Below, piece after piece: positions 34,517 to 43,331 of a stretch of 64,000 bases of DNA. Origin of the DNA: Photobacterium rosenbergii. GTDB taxonomy: Bacteria > Pseudomonadota > Gammaproteobacteria > Enterobacterales > Vibrionaceae. The DNA lies in NCBI RefSeq assembly GCF_003026455.1, contig NZ_PYMB01000016.1, forward strand, positions 1 through 64,000, written 5' to 3'. Under the pieces are notes generated by a model. The model made no database searches and had not been told where the DNA came from. It saw only the letters and a program-made list of their open reading frames with translations. A program made the position numbers and the translations under genes. Numbering within the stretch: position 1 is the stretch's first letter; each line of letters begins with the position of its first letter.

Positions 34517-34582
34517 GTATCTAAACCAGACGAAGATCACTTTTGATCCTTTCATGAGGTTTGAATTCTTAATGAAAGGTGT

Positions 34583-34597
34583 TATTGTAATACAATA
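34583..34597. promoter_or_regulatory. Palindromic operator upstream of the SDR gene
   Basis: TATTGTA-A-TACAATA is a perfect 15-bp palindrome 82-96 bp before the SDR start. It contains TTGTAATACAA, which fits the TNGTnnnACNA pattern bound by FadR-type GntR regulators. No GntR gene lies in the window. Confidence 0.5.
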
Positions 34598-34678
34598 TTA
34601 TTGATTGCTAGATGTCGAAGCGTACTTTTCCTCAGAGCTTTCGGCATAGCCATTAACTAACTTAAAGAGAACATTGAT

Positions 34679-35434
34679 ATGTCTAACAAAGTTGCATTTA
34701 TCTCTGGTGCTACAGGTGGTATCGGTTTCCAAGTTGCTAAGCGTCTTGGTCAAGATGGCTACACTGTGATTCTTAACGGTATCGAAGACACTAAAGGCGC
34801 AAGCTGTGTGGCTGAGCTAGCAGAAGCTGGCATCGAAGCGGAATACCGTGGTTTTGACGTAACTGATGAGAATGCTGTAACTGAAAACATCAATGCTATC
34901 GGTGAAAAATACGGTAAGATCGATGTTGTTGTTAACAACGCTGGTGGCCTTGGTGGTCGCAGCCCAATCGAAGGCATGGAAACTGAGTTCTTCCGCAAAG
35001 TAATGGCACTTAACCTAGACAGTGCATTCTTTGTTTCTCGTGCGGCAATCCCGTTCCTGAAGAAGTCTGACAACGCGTCAATCATCAACTTCACATCTAA
35101 CGCTGCTTGGAACGCAGGTGGCCCAGGTGCAGGTATCTACGGTACATCTAAAGCTGCAGTTCACACGCTAACTCGTGCTCTTGCAAAAGAACTAGCACCA
35201 GCAAACATCCGTGTGAACGCGGTATCTCCAGGTACTATCGATACGCCGTTCCACGCACAGATTAAAGAAACTAAGCCTGAAGTATTTGCTTCTTGGGCTA
35301 ACAGCATCATGCTGGGTCGCCTAGGCCAGCCAGAAGAAGTGGCTTCTGCTATTTCTTTCTTAGTAAGCAAAGATGCTTCATTCATCACTGCTGAAACGCT
35401 ACAAATCGGTGGTGGTCAGGCGCTAGGTATCTAA
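34679..35434 (+). CDS. Short-chain dehydrogenase/reductase (FabG-like SDR)
   Basis: A 251-residue classical SDR. The cofactor motif SGATGGIG (9-16), NNAG (86-89) and the catalytic set Asn112, Ser140, Tyr154 and Lys158 are all present, so it should be an active NAD(P)H carbonyl reductase. It resembles 3-oxoacyl-ACP reductase in build, but isolation from fatty acid genes argues against a housekeeping FabG. Codon use is strongly biased toward codons of highly expressed genes, more than in its neighbours. Two hairpins end the gene and a perfect palindrome precedes it, so it is a tightly regulated single-gene unit. Confidence 0.85.
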   Translation: MSNKVAFISGATGGIGFQVAKRLGQDGYTVILNGIEDTKGASCVAELAEAGIEAEYRGFDVTDENAVTENINAIGEKYGKIDVVVNNAGGLGGRSPIEGMETEFFRKVMALNLDSAFFVSRAAIPFLKKSDNASIINFTSNAAWNAGGPGAGIYGTSKAAVHTLTRALAKELAPANIRVNAVSPGTIDTPFHAQIKETKPEVFASWANSIMLGRLGQPEEVASAISFLVSKDASFITAETLQIGGGQALGI

Positions 35435-35445
35435 TCCTATGCCTG

Positions 35446-35470
35446 AACAAAGCTAGTTATTAGCTTTGTT
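35446..35470 (+). terminator. First hairpin after the SDR gene
   Basis: Perfect 10-bp arms AACAAAGCTA / TAGCTTTGTT around GTTAT. No T run follows, so it may stabilise the 3' end ahead of the true terminator. Confidence 0.7.
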
Positions 35471-35486
35471 GAGAGAACCAATACAG

Positions 35487-35521
35487 ACGGTAGGTACTGC
35501 AAAGTACCTACCGTTTTTTTA
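35487..35521 (+). terminator. Main terminator of the SDR gene
   Basis: A perfect 11-bp stem, ACGGTAGGTAC / GTACCTACCGT, with loop TGCAAA, followed by eight T. Confidence 0.95.
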
Positions 35522-35594
35522 TGTCAGTGGGTCGCAGCAGAAGCGTTCATTTTTGGCAATTGACTATTGCTATACGTAAAGGGCGTTGCTAGCT

Positions 35595-35728
35595 TGTCCT
35601 GCTGTCCTGCTGTCCTGCTGTCCTGCTGTCCTGCTGTCCTGCTGTCCTGCTGTCCTGCTGTCCTGCTGTCCTGCTGTCCTGCTGTCCTGCTGTCCTGCTG
35701 TCCTGCTGTCCTGCTGTCCTGCTGTCCT
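35595..35728. repeat. Octanucleotide tandem repeat, TGTCCTGC x16.75
   Basis: Sixteen exact TGTCCTGC units followed by TGTCCT, with no interruption. Because the unit is 8 bp, each strand stays open in all frames and the array creates misleading reading frames (for example repeated Cys-Cys-Pro-Ala-Val-Leu-Leu-Ser). It starts 74 bp after the SDR terminator. Perfect identity suggests recent expansion and possible length variation between isolates. Confidence 0.98.
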
Positions 35729-35898
35729 TACACAGCTTTACAATTGGTGTGATAACGGTTGCATTTTGACGAGTAGGAGGAGGTTATTTGAGGGAGACTC
35801 CCACTTTATGGCTAGAAAATGATCATGTTTTTTCATTTTGTAAGTCACCACTCTATTAACGAATACAGTGAATACCATATGGTGAAATGATCAATTAT

Positions 35899-35914
35899 TG
35901 TGATCTTTGTCACT
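35899..35914. promoter_or_regulatory. CRP-like site upstream of 5'-nucleotidase copy 2
   Basis: TGTGA-TCTTTG-TCACT matches the CRP consensus at 9 of 10 core positions, with AT-rich flanks. It lies about 285 bp before the gene, far for direct activation. Copy 1 has no equivalent. Confidence 0.5.
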
Positions 35915-36037
35915 ATTGAATGTTTTTGGTGGTTCATTTGCCTTTGAGTTTTTGAGGTCAAGATCACTCTGGCAAACGTTTGCTTGTTTGTTTTTTGAAC
36001 GTCTGGGTGTTGTGCTGTTGTTGATGTTTAACGTTTG

Positions 36038-36097
36038 CGCAGCATGCAAAGGTTTACAATTAACGATTCATTTATTGAACTTACCGAATTTACATTT
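36038..36097 (+). promoter_or_regulatory. Conserved upstream block of 5'-nucleotidase copy 2
   Basis: Matches the block at 28157-28218: GCAGCATGCAA, GGTTTACA and CTTACCGAATTTACATTT recur, and the two TTTACA boxes (36053 and 36089) are again exactly 36 bp apart. The palindrome here is TTTGC-N7-GCAAA, slightly altered from copy 1. Confidence 0.65.
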
Positions 36098-36196
36098 GGA
36101 AATGTTTTGGCTGCATTTTGAGTTTTTATTCTATTCCTTGGGCGTATATTTGCCCGCGTTCCCATTTTCTTTTTTTATTTTTTTGATTGCCTAAAC

Positions 36197-38395
36197 ATGA
36201 CTAAGAGTACTATTAAAGTAGCAGCGCTGAGTGCAGCGATTGTTACCGCCCTAGCTGGATGTAATAGCAGTAGCAGTGATAATGATTACACACCTGGGAT
36301 CTCAGAGTGTAAAACCTATCTACCAACCGAACCGGTTATCGTTAAAGGCGATAACGACCAACTAAATCGCCAAACTATTTCTATTGGTGCAACTGGTGAT
36401 ATGCACGGCCGTATTTACGCTTGGGATTACGCTCTTGATGCCCATGACCGTAATGCAGGTTTTACCAAAATTACTACTTTGGTTAATGAAGAACGAGCCA
36501 AGAACAGCAACTTCTTGTTGATTGAGCTAGGTGATACGGTTCAAGGTAACTCTGCAGAGCTGTTTAATAGTGAACCGGTCCACCCTGTTGTTGAAAGCAT
36601 GAACTTCATGGAATACGACGTATGGGTTCCGGGCAACCACGAATTCGATTTCGAGCGTGCTTTCCTTGAGCGTAGCATTGAAGGCTTCAACGGTGCGGTG
36701 ATCTCATCCAACATTATTTGGGATACAAATTCAGCAGGCTGTAACAGCAATGGCCAAGAAATCCCATTCTTACGTGGTTACCAGATCTTTGATTACAACG
36801 GCGCCAAAGTTGCGGTTATCGGTCTAACACCTGCCAACGTACCAGTTTGGAATGCATCCAACCCAGACAACTTTAAAAATCTAGATTTCAAAGATGAGTT
36901 TACTTCTTTGGAAGAGACCGTTGATCAAGTGATTGCTCACTATCAGCCAGATGTAGTGATTGGTGCGCTACACCATGGCCGAAATGAGTCACACACCCGT
37001 GGTGTGAATGAAATCGCGACCAAGATGGCCGATAAGTTCGATGTGATCTTCATGGGTCACGAGCACGCAGAGTTTATTGAGCAAGCTTATATTGATGGCG
37101 ACTTCACTGAGGGGATGCAAGATATCTCTGTCGAAGGTGAAAACCAGCAAGAAGATAAAGACTTGTCTGGTGTTTATAACGCAGAAACTCGCCATGAAAA
37201 AGTAAAAGTCATCGAGCCAGGCAAATGGGGCTGGGGCTTGGCGACCGCTGAGATCGAGCTTGAAAAAGATCACAATGGTCAATGGCAAATTACAGATACT
37301 ACGCTATCCAACCGTAAAGTTGATGTGGTTGAGGAAGATGTTGATCTTCAGGATGAGATGGAGTGGGTTCATGAGAAATCTCGCCGAGTAGCTAATGAGA
37401 AAATTGGTGAAGTCCAAGGTAATTTCACTTACTCAACTCGTGGTGGCGCCGATGAGGCGGTATCTGAAGAACGTCATTACGACGGTCAGGATTTGCGTCT
37501 GTACACGACTATTCACAACGCAAAGCTTGCGGATATGCCGCTGACCAACTTGATTAACCAGATTCAGATCATGAATGTAGAGAAATATGCTGATGTTGAA
37601 GTAGATGTATCTGCAGCAGCTCTATTCTCAGATGGTTCAAATCTCTTTAATGGTGATGATTATCTTAAAAAAGATAGCTCTAACCTTTACATGTATGACA
37701 ACCGCGTGGTTGCTGTCTACATGACAGGTAAAAATCTGAAAGAGTACATGGAATCGTCTTATGCGTACTTCAATCAGTATCAAAAGGGTGATATCACGGT
37801 CTCTTTTAACCCTGAAATTGCATCTTTCTATTACGATATCTTTGGCGGTAAAATTAGCTTTGCAGTTGATTTGAGTGAGCCTAAAGGCAACCGAATTCAA
37901 GATCTTTTGATTGATGGTATGCCTCTGGAAGAAGGTAAGAAGTACGTTGTGGCCGTCAATGACTATCGTTTGGGTGATCCGTTATTGAATAATGGCTGGG
38001 TTGAAGAAAGTGATGTGATTTGGGACTCAGTTGATGTAGGTACATATGCAATTCGAGATATGTTAACTGAGTATGTTGCTGAAAACTATACGCTAGCAAG
38101 CAAAGTTTTTGAGAGCAGCAACTGGTACATCAAGCAATATGGTCAACCGAATGAGCAAGGGGTCATTTCACGCAAAGGTGAAATGCTAGAAACTCGTGCA
38201 GGAGAAGGCAAAGAGCTTTGGCAAAAACTGAAGAATCAGCAAATCTGTGTAGTTCGTGATCAAAGTCGCTCAAAGTCAATCAGTGTGGCGGTGAATGTTA
38301 ACGATGATTCAACTTGGTTTGAAAATGATAACTTCGATGAAAATGCCACGCAAGAAGAGTTGCACGAAGGTTGTAATTTCAGAAACCAACCTTAA
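36197..38395 (+). CDS. 5'-nucleotidase/metallophosphatase lipoprotein, copy 2
   Basis: A 732-residue paralogue of the protein at 28307, similar along its whole length. Its N-terminus differs: a lipobox, LAGC (Cys21), followed by a Ser-rich linker marks it as a lipoprotein, so this copy is tethered while copy 1 is soluble. The metallophosphatase motifs GDMHGR, LGDTVQG, GNHEFD, GALHHGR and MGHEHA are intact, as is the C-terminal 5'-nucleotidase domain. Upstream DNA and terminator are also shared, which indicates duplication including regulatory sequence. It probably hydrolyses nucleotides at the membrane surface. Confidence 0.88.
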   Translation: MTKSTIKVAALSAAIVTALAGCNSSSSDNDYTPGISECKTYLPTEPVIVKGDNDQLNRQTISIGATGDMHGRIYAWDYALDAHDRNAGFTKITTLVNEERAKNSNFLLIELGDTVQGNSAELFNSEPVHPVVESMNFMEYDVWVPGNHEFDFERAFLERSIEGFNGAVISSNIIWDTNSAGCNSNGQEIPFLRGYQIFDYNGAKVAVIGLTPANVPVWNASNPDNFKNLDFKDEFTSLEETVDQVIAHYQPDVVIGALHHGRNESHTRGVNEIATKMADKFDVIFMGHEHAEFIEQAYIDGDFTEGMQDISVEGENQQEDKDLSGVYNAETRHEKVKVIEPGKWGWGLATAEIELEKDHNGQWQITDTTLSNRKVDVVEEDVDLQDEMEWVHEKSRRVANEKIGEVQGNFTYSTRGGADEAVSEERHYDGQDLRLYTTIHNAKLADMPLTNLINQIQIMNVEKYADVEVDVSAAALFSDGSNLFNGDDYLKKDSSNLYMYDNRVVAVYMTGKNLKEYMESSYAYFNQYQKGDITVSFNPEIASFYYDIFGGKISFAVDLSEPKGNRIQDLLIDGMPLEEGKKYVVAVNDYRLGDPLLNNGWVEESDVIWDSVDVGTYAIRDMLTEYVAENYTLASKVFESSNWYIKQYGQPNEQGVISRKGEMLETRAGEGKELWQKLKNQQICVVRDQSRSKSISVAVNVNDDSTWFENDNFDENATQEELHEGCNFRNQP

Positions 38396-38417
38396 TTGAA
38401 TTTATTGAAATAAGATA

Positions 38418-38446
38418 AAGAAGGCGCTTCGGCGCCTTCTTGTTTT
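38418..38446 (+). terminator. Terminator of 5'-nucleotidase copy 2
   Basis: A perfect 10-bp stem, AAGAAGGCGC / GCGCCTTCTT, with loop TTCG, followed by GTTTT. It shares the GGCGC-tetraloop design of copy 1. Confidence 0.92.
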
Positions 38447-38457
38447 GGAATATTACG

Positions 38458-39615
38458 ATGTTAAAACGATTACTATTTCCTTTTGTCGTCTTTATGATTT
38501 CAACCGCCATTCTGTGGTATTCACCAACTGTAAGTGAATCATTCCGGCCCAAGGCTTACAGTAACCAGGAATTTGTCCGCGCGAGTGTGATCGATGTTTT
38601 AGCTGAGAGTACTCAGTCTGATCCTTTAGTGCCTTCAGTTAAGACAGGACGTCAACGGTTGCTGGTGGAATTGCTGGAAGGCATTGATGCCGGCAAGCAG
38701 GTCGAAGTCGAAAACCAACTTAGCCGATTACATAATGTCTATGTGGCAGAGGGTGACAGGTTTATCCTTTTGGTGAGAGAGCAGGGCGACCGCACGATTT
38801 ACTGGCCTTACAACCATGACCGTTCTTCGGCAGTGTATTGGATGGTTGGTATCATTGTGGTGTTGACCGTGCTGTTTGCCGGTTTGCAAGGGGTGAATTC
38901 AGTCATTTCTTTGTACTTCACCGGTGCCCTGCTGATTGGTGTATTAGTGCCTGCTTTGTTTGCTGGCTGGAATCCAATTCTTATTACCATCGGCTTGATG
39001 GCAGTGAAAATTGTGGTCAACTTCCTGCTGGTTGCAGGCTGGAACAAGAAGTCGCTAGTCTCCATGCTGGGTACACTGGCTGGCGTGGTGATGGCAGGCT
39101 TAATGGCCCAGTTCTTTGGTGAGATGGCACAACTTAACGGCCTATACCTTGAGAAGGGGGAAGATATCCTGTATCTCGGCGGTGAAGCCCAAGTGCAAGT
39201 TCGTTGGTTGCTGTTTGTAGCGATTATGGTGTCGGCACTTGGCGCGGTGATGGATGTAGCGATTTCTATGGCCTCGTCTTACCATGAGCTGCGGGAAATG
39301 TCGCCGGAGCAATCAGAGAAAGAACGCCTATTGGCGACCATCCGTATCGGCCGCGATATCCTCGGGACCATGACCAATACCTTGGTGTTGGCTTTCGTGG
39401 GAAGCGCACTGACCACCATTATGATGGTATGGGGCTTCCAGATGCCGGTAATGCAGTTCATGAATATCCCTGCTTTGTCGCTGGCAATGATCCACGGTCT
39501 TGCTGGCAGTATCGGGCTTATTATGACTGTGCCGCTAACGGTCGTGATTGCCAGTGTTGTTTATCAACGTGATGCTAAAAAAGCGGTTGAGACTGCCGAA
39601 GCTGTCACTGAGTAA
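38458..39615 (+). CDS. YibE/F family membrane protein
   Basis: A 385-residue inner membrane protein of the YibE/F family. One N-terminal transmembrane segment (about 5-22) is followed by an extracytoplasmic domain (about 25-120), then about seven helices (GIIVVLTVLFAGLQG, ALLIGVLVPALFAG and so on). The cytoplasmic loop SYHELREMSPEQSEKERLLA and GRDILGTMTNTL are typical of the family. Transport is suspected for the group but the substrate is unknown. The ATG at 38458 lies just after the preceding terminator and has only a weak ribosome site. Confidence 0.85.
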   Translation: MLKRLLFPFVVFMISTAILWYSPTVSESFRPKAYSNQEFVRASVIDVLAESTQSDPLVPSVKTGRQRLLVELLEGIDAGKQVEVENQLSRLHNVYVAEGDRFILLVREQGDRTIYWPYNHDRSSAVYWMVGIIVVLTVLFAGLQGVNSVISLYFTGALLIGVLVPALFAGWNPILITIGLMAVKIVVNFLLVAGWNKKSLVSMLGTLAGVVMAGLMAQFFGEMAQLNGLYLEKGEDILYLGGEAQVQVRWLLFVAIMVSALGAVMDVAISMASSYHELREMSPEQSEKERLLATIRIGRDILGTMTNTLVLAFVGSALTTIMMVWGFQMPVMQFMNIPALSLAMIHGLAGSIGLIMTVPLTVVIASVVYQRDAKKAVETAEAVTE

Positions 39616-39645
39616 TCCGGTGGTCCAAACCAAAAGCCCAAATTA

Positions 39646-39684
39646 AAAAAGCCACGATGCGTTCCCAGTGCATCGTGGCTTTTT
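39646..39684. terminator. Bidirectional terminator
   Basis: Arms AAAAAGCCACGATGC and GCATCGTGGCTTTTT are perfect over 15 bp. It serves the convergent YibE/F and DUF1501 genes. Confidence 0.95.
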
Positions 39685-39703
39685 AGTTTAACTCGGTCAG
39701 CAT

Positions 39704-41017
39704 TTACACCATAAAGCCTAAGTCCATGGTGGCGAAGTTGGCCGAAGCGGTTGGGAAAATGGCTTCTATGCCTGATTGGCCGACGCCAAACCAACTGGAC
39801 AGAGTGGCAGCCATCTGCTCGTGGGCTTGAGTTGGGATCAGGCGCCCCCTGCCATTATCGTCTGGACTTCCGACACTAAAGTCGGGATAAGCGCCATAGC
39901 AGCCGCTTGATACACTACCACCGATGACTAGTTGGTTACTGCCCCAACCATGATCGGTGCCATCATTGGCATTGTTGTGCATGGTGCGACCAAAGTCCGA
40001 CATGGTAAAGCTGGTGACATTGGGCTGTAGTGCACCTAATGCCATAGTGAATTCGGTCAGAGCGGTATCGAGTTGGCTGTACAAGGATTGGTGACGCGGT
40101 ACCTGATTCTTGTGGGTATCGTAGCCACCTTGGTTAACGATAAAGACCTGCCTCCCTACGCTTCCGGAAGCAACCGATGCATCAATAATGCGTTTAACCG
40201 CTGATAGCTGCGAGCCAATAGAACTATTTCGGCTTATGGCCGGATCGAGTTCCGTTGAGTCTATAAGCGAACGGAAGTTATTGTAAGGAGCAAGGAAGTC
40301 ACTATGCTGCCTAGTGTACTGCTGGTGGAAGGGCGACATGTACACCTCCTCTACCATTTCGCTATATTCTCTCTCCAAAGTCCCTGATGCATTAAAGGCG
40401 TTTACCGCCGATACCGAACCTTGGGTATTAGTACGTAGATCACTGACATTTACACCGCTTAGCCAACTGTTTCCACCGAGTGAGAGTAGTTCAGGTATTG
40501 CCCCTCCCTGAGCTAAGATGTCCATCAGCAAACCACCCCAGCCATAGGCAGCATAGGCACTTGAATGCCATGCACTTTCCCATGCGTACTGCTGCTTTGA
40601 ATGGTTAAACAGCCCTGTTGGATAGGGGGCGCCGGAGCCAGCAGGGCCAACTAGCGTACCTATATTGATTAACCCAGCAGCAAGGCCATCTTGGAACAAT
40701 GACTGAACGCCCGGCATATTGGGGTGAAGGCCAATCGGTACTCCGTTGCTGTCGGTTTTGCCTGTCATCAACAAGCTAGCTTTATCAATAGCGATGTTAG
40801 GACGCCTTGCTGCATATTTGCCATAAAGGTCATCATCGCCCGCCATCATCATATTGAAGGAGTCATTTCCTCCTCGCAGGAAGACACATACCAAGGCTTT
40901 GTAATCTTCAGCCGCATACGCTTTGTTAGAGAGGGAAAATGCTACCGGCATAGCCGTCGCCCCGGTCATCAGGGCGCTGTGTTGCAAAAATCGACGTCTC
41001 GATAATTTCATCATCAT
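39704..41017 (-). CDS. DUF1501 family exported protein
   Basis: A 437-residue protein of the DUF1501 family (alkaline-phosphatase-like fold in part). The start RRRFLQHSALMTGATAMPVAFS is a Tat signal. VCVFLRGGNDSFNMMM near residue 42 and FTMSDFGRTMHNN with DHGWGSNQLVIGG in the C-terminal part are family hallmarks. Partner of the upstream DUF1800 gene, with which it overlaps. Three consecutive ATGs start at 41017; the third (41011) has the best spacing to AGGAG. The DUF1800-DUF1501 pair is common in bacteria; its role is unclear, though some reports link it to polymer handling or secretion. Confidence 0.87.
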   Translation of the reverse strand: MMMKLSRRRFLQHSALMTGATAMPVAFSLSNKAYAAEDYKALVCVFLRGGNDSFNMMMAGDDDLYGKYAARRPNIAIDKASLLMTGKTDSNGVPIGLHPNMPGVQSLFQDGLAAGLINIGTLVGPAGSGAPYPTGLFNHSKQQYAWESAWHSSAYAAYGWGGLLMDILAQGGAIPELLSLGGNSWLSGVNVSDLRTNTQGSVSAVNAFNASGTLEREYSEMVEEVYMSPFHQQYTRQHSDFLAPYNNFRSLIDSTELDPAISRNSSIGSQLSAVKRIIDASVASGSVGRQVFIVNQGGYDTHKNQVPRHQSLYSQLDTALTEFTMALGALQPNVTSFTMSDFGRTMHNNANDGTDHGWGSNQLVIGGSVSSGCYGAYPDFSVGSPDDNGRGRLIPTQAHEQMAATLSSWFGVGQSGIEAIFPTASANFATMDLGFMV

Positions 41018-42969
41018 TACTCCTGAATCTGGAATTCGGGGGACATGGCAGCCATCCAGAACACCTTGTACATGTTGTCATGGTTACCCTTTGGCATATC
41101 GTCGTAGACGTCACCGAGTCGTTGCTCAAGTTGGGGGCTGAGCGAGCCATCAAATAGGGTATCGGCCAGCAAAGCGAGGAAGTTGGCTTTGTCGTCAGTG
41201 GTCCACAGACCGGTAAAGGTTGAGTAATCAAGGAACAAACGGTTATCTGCTAAACCTGCGACATCCCCAGTCAGAGTGTTGTCGTCTTTAAGCTTGCGGA
41301 ATACCAGATTGGACAAATGGGGGATTTCGGCTGAAGTGTATAGGGCGAACTCTGGGCCAATTAATCCGTTGTCTTCCAGCGGGCCGCTAGGCGCAAAGTT
41401 GGCTGGGAAAAAATTGAACACTGACGGAGCTGACAGTGGCCCTTGTGAAAAGCGATGGCCCTCTGGTGAGTATTGCGCATCATAACCATAGCCCAGTGAA
41501 GTATCACGATGGTGCGGATAGCTGTCACCCATCTGGCTACCAAACGCACGGTAGAGTGCTGTCATGGTGATAATAGGCTCACGCGCTTTGGAAACGGTGA
41601 TTGGGTTTGACTCATAGGGCTGGGGATCGGTGAGTATTGCGGTTACCACAGCGGCTAAATCGCCCTGAGTTTGGTTGAAAGTACGGGCAACGCGCTCAAC
41701 ATAGTGTTTGTCAGGGTTTGAGGTAACAAGTTGTTTTATAAGGTGAGTACTGACAAATACTGCGGTTTCACGCCTGCTAACGAGGATATCGAGTAATCTT
41801 TCCAGCTCTTCTTTAGCTGTCTCATTACCTGGGAAACTACGGCCTAGAATACGCTTTGGCTCTGAATCATGATTACTGGCGGTGACGACCATAGGGCTGA
41901 GTAAGCCATTGTCTTCATCCCAACCAGTGAACAATCTTGCTAACTCCAAAACATCTTCTTCGGTATAGGCAGGAATAGGTTGCTGGGTTTCCTTGTCTTT
42001 TCTTATCACGCCTTTGTAGTTGACCTTCCATTCGCCCAGCGAGAACAGCTGCAATAACTCTCGGGCGTAGTTTTCATCGGGATATTGGTTATTTTCTGGA
42101 TCAGGCGGTAAGTTACCAGCCATGGTTAGAAAGCGTCCCATTGCAGGCGAGTAGGTAACATCGCGGATCAAGTCTTTGTAATTGCCAAAGGCATGTTCGA
42201 CGAGGATATCGTAGTAAATGGCGAGGCCTTTGGCCCTGTCATCACCAGATAGGCCCGCGTCATTTTGCGATACAACGACTAACTGACTGAGTGCGAAGGC
42301 GACTCGTTGGCGGAGTTGGTCTTCACTGTTGAGGGCGATTCCCCACCAGGCGTTACTCCGATAGTTGCGGTGCTCTTGGCTACTGCCGTTTTCACTCGCA
42401 CGAATTTCTTGGATTCGGAGGTATTCTTCCAGATGGTAAGACGGAGATATTGCAAGTTGTGCTTCGACCCATTGCTCGGGAGTGAGGCCAACTGTGGCGT
42501 TGATGTCTGTCAGTGTTGGGCCGAAGGTGCCTCGTTCAAGCAAACGCGAGGCATTGTGGAAATCCAATACCAATGGTGTGTCTATACGCTCGAAACTTAG
42601 GCTGTAATCCGAGGATGCTGCCCAAAGCACATTGTCTGTTTTGGATTTGATGGGAACAATCGTACCATCTGTTTGTAGTTGGCCAACCACAACCTCAGTA
42701 CTGTTCGTATTTACACACTGGCCAATACGGTAAGGCCATTGTGCTGCTCGGTTGTGACTACGTTTAGTAATTTGGCACTCAAAGGTTTCTACTGGAGTGT
42801 TACTATTTAAAACAGTAACTTCAACGGTGTATGGAAAGTAGGTGTAATTAACGGCTTTTTGAACGCTACCATTGTCAATCAAATCAACAGCGTATGCATA
42901 GGTGGCAATAATTTGAGAGAGTAGTATTACGATAGCTTTTTTCAAAAAACAGAGGTTTTTGAAAAACAT
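41017..42969 (-). CDS. DUF1800 family exported protein
   Basis: A 650-residue protein, first gene of the two-gene unit with DUF1501. A Sec signal (about 5-25, ending TYAYA) is followed by a family-unusual N-terminal domain (about 30-125) before the DUF1800 region, which begins ASRLLERGTFGPT and includes NYARELLQLFSLG, ARLFTGWD and REPIITMTALYRAFG. The ATG at 42969 follows GGAG and exposes the signal peptide; an in-frame start at 43158 does not. Translation is probably coupled to the DUF1501 gene through the stop/start overlap. Confidence 0.87.
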   Translation of the reverse strand: MFFKNLCFLKKAIVILLSQIIATYAYAVDLIDNGSVQKAVNYTYFPYTVEVTVLNSNTPVETFECQITKRSHNRAAQWPYRIGQCVNTNSTEVVVGQLQTDGTIVPIKSKTDNVLWAASSDYSLSFERIDTPLVLDFHNASRLLERGTFGPTLTDINATVGLTPEQWVEAQLAISPSYHLEEYLRIQEIRASENGSSQEHRNYRSNAWWGIALNSEDQLRQRVAFALSQLVVVSQNDAGLSGDDRAKGLAIYYDILVEHAFGNYKDLIRDVTYSPAMGRFLTMAGNLPPDPENNQYPDENYARELLQLFSLGEWKVNYKGVIRKDKETQQPIPAYTEEDVLELARLFTGWDEDNGLLSPMVVTASNHDSEPKRILGRSFPGNETAKEELERLLDILVSRRETAVFVSTHLIKQLVTSNPDKHYVERVARTFNQTQGDLAAVVTAILTDPQPYESNPITVSKAREPIITMTALYRAFGSQMGDSYPHHRDTSLGYGYDAQYSPEGHRFSQGPLSAPSVFNFFPANFAPSGPLEDNGLIGPEFALYTSAEIPHLSNLVFRKLKDDNTLTGDVAGLADNRLFLDYSTFTGLWTTDDKANFLALLADTLFDGSLSPQLEQRLGDVYDDMPKGNHDNMYKVFWMAAMSPEFQIQE

Positions 42970-43331
42970 CGAGTTCACTCCAAAGTTAATTGACTGATTT
43001 AATGATTTGTTTGAATTAAAATATATTTGATAATTAAGTGTCTGGTTTATAGTAATTCCTTTTATTACCCTTCCTTGATATTTGTTTGAAATAGATAAAT
43101 GAATGGTAGCAAACAAATACAGTTTGTATATAAAATCGGGCAGGATATTCCCATTCAAAATATTTCGTTTTAAGAATTTGTGAACCTAAGCCAAGGATGG
43201 TTTGAAATTGATATAAATATATTTTATTTACTTGAATCAAAGCGGCTTAACAACTAACTGGGTGCTATTTATTTGACGCTCTGATGGTTATTTGGCAATC
43301 ACTCTACTATGAATGCTGAGCTGAAGCGTAT
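42970..43331. other. AT-rich gap upstream of the DUF1800 gene
   Basis: About 360 bp, AT-rich, between the minus-strand DUF1800 gene and the stop of the minus-strand diguanylate cyclase. No gene, repeat or convincing operator was seen. It should contain the DUF1800 promoter. Confidence 0.4.

Larger units (their letters stand above)
35522..36196. other. Long gap before 5'-nucleotidase copy 2
   Basis: About 675 bp with no convincing gene. It holds the octamer array, a near-consensus CRP site (35899-35914) and the upstream block shared with nucleotidase copy 1. An open frame at 35907-36194 runs through this regulatory DNA and is very hydrophobic with no ribosome site; I do not call it. Confidence 0.6.

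Noticed and set aside
35567-35822. Frames coding Cys-Cys-Pro-Ala-Val-Leu-Leu-Ser repeats
   Set aside because: They are produced by the TGTCCTGC array, which is open in every frame; no ribosome site or non-repeat domain supports them.
35907-36194. A 95-codon hydrophobic frame before nucleotidase copy 2
   Set aside because: It overlaps the conserved regulatory block and the CRP-like site, lacks a ribosome site, and copy 1 has no equivalent frame.
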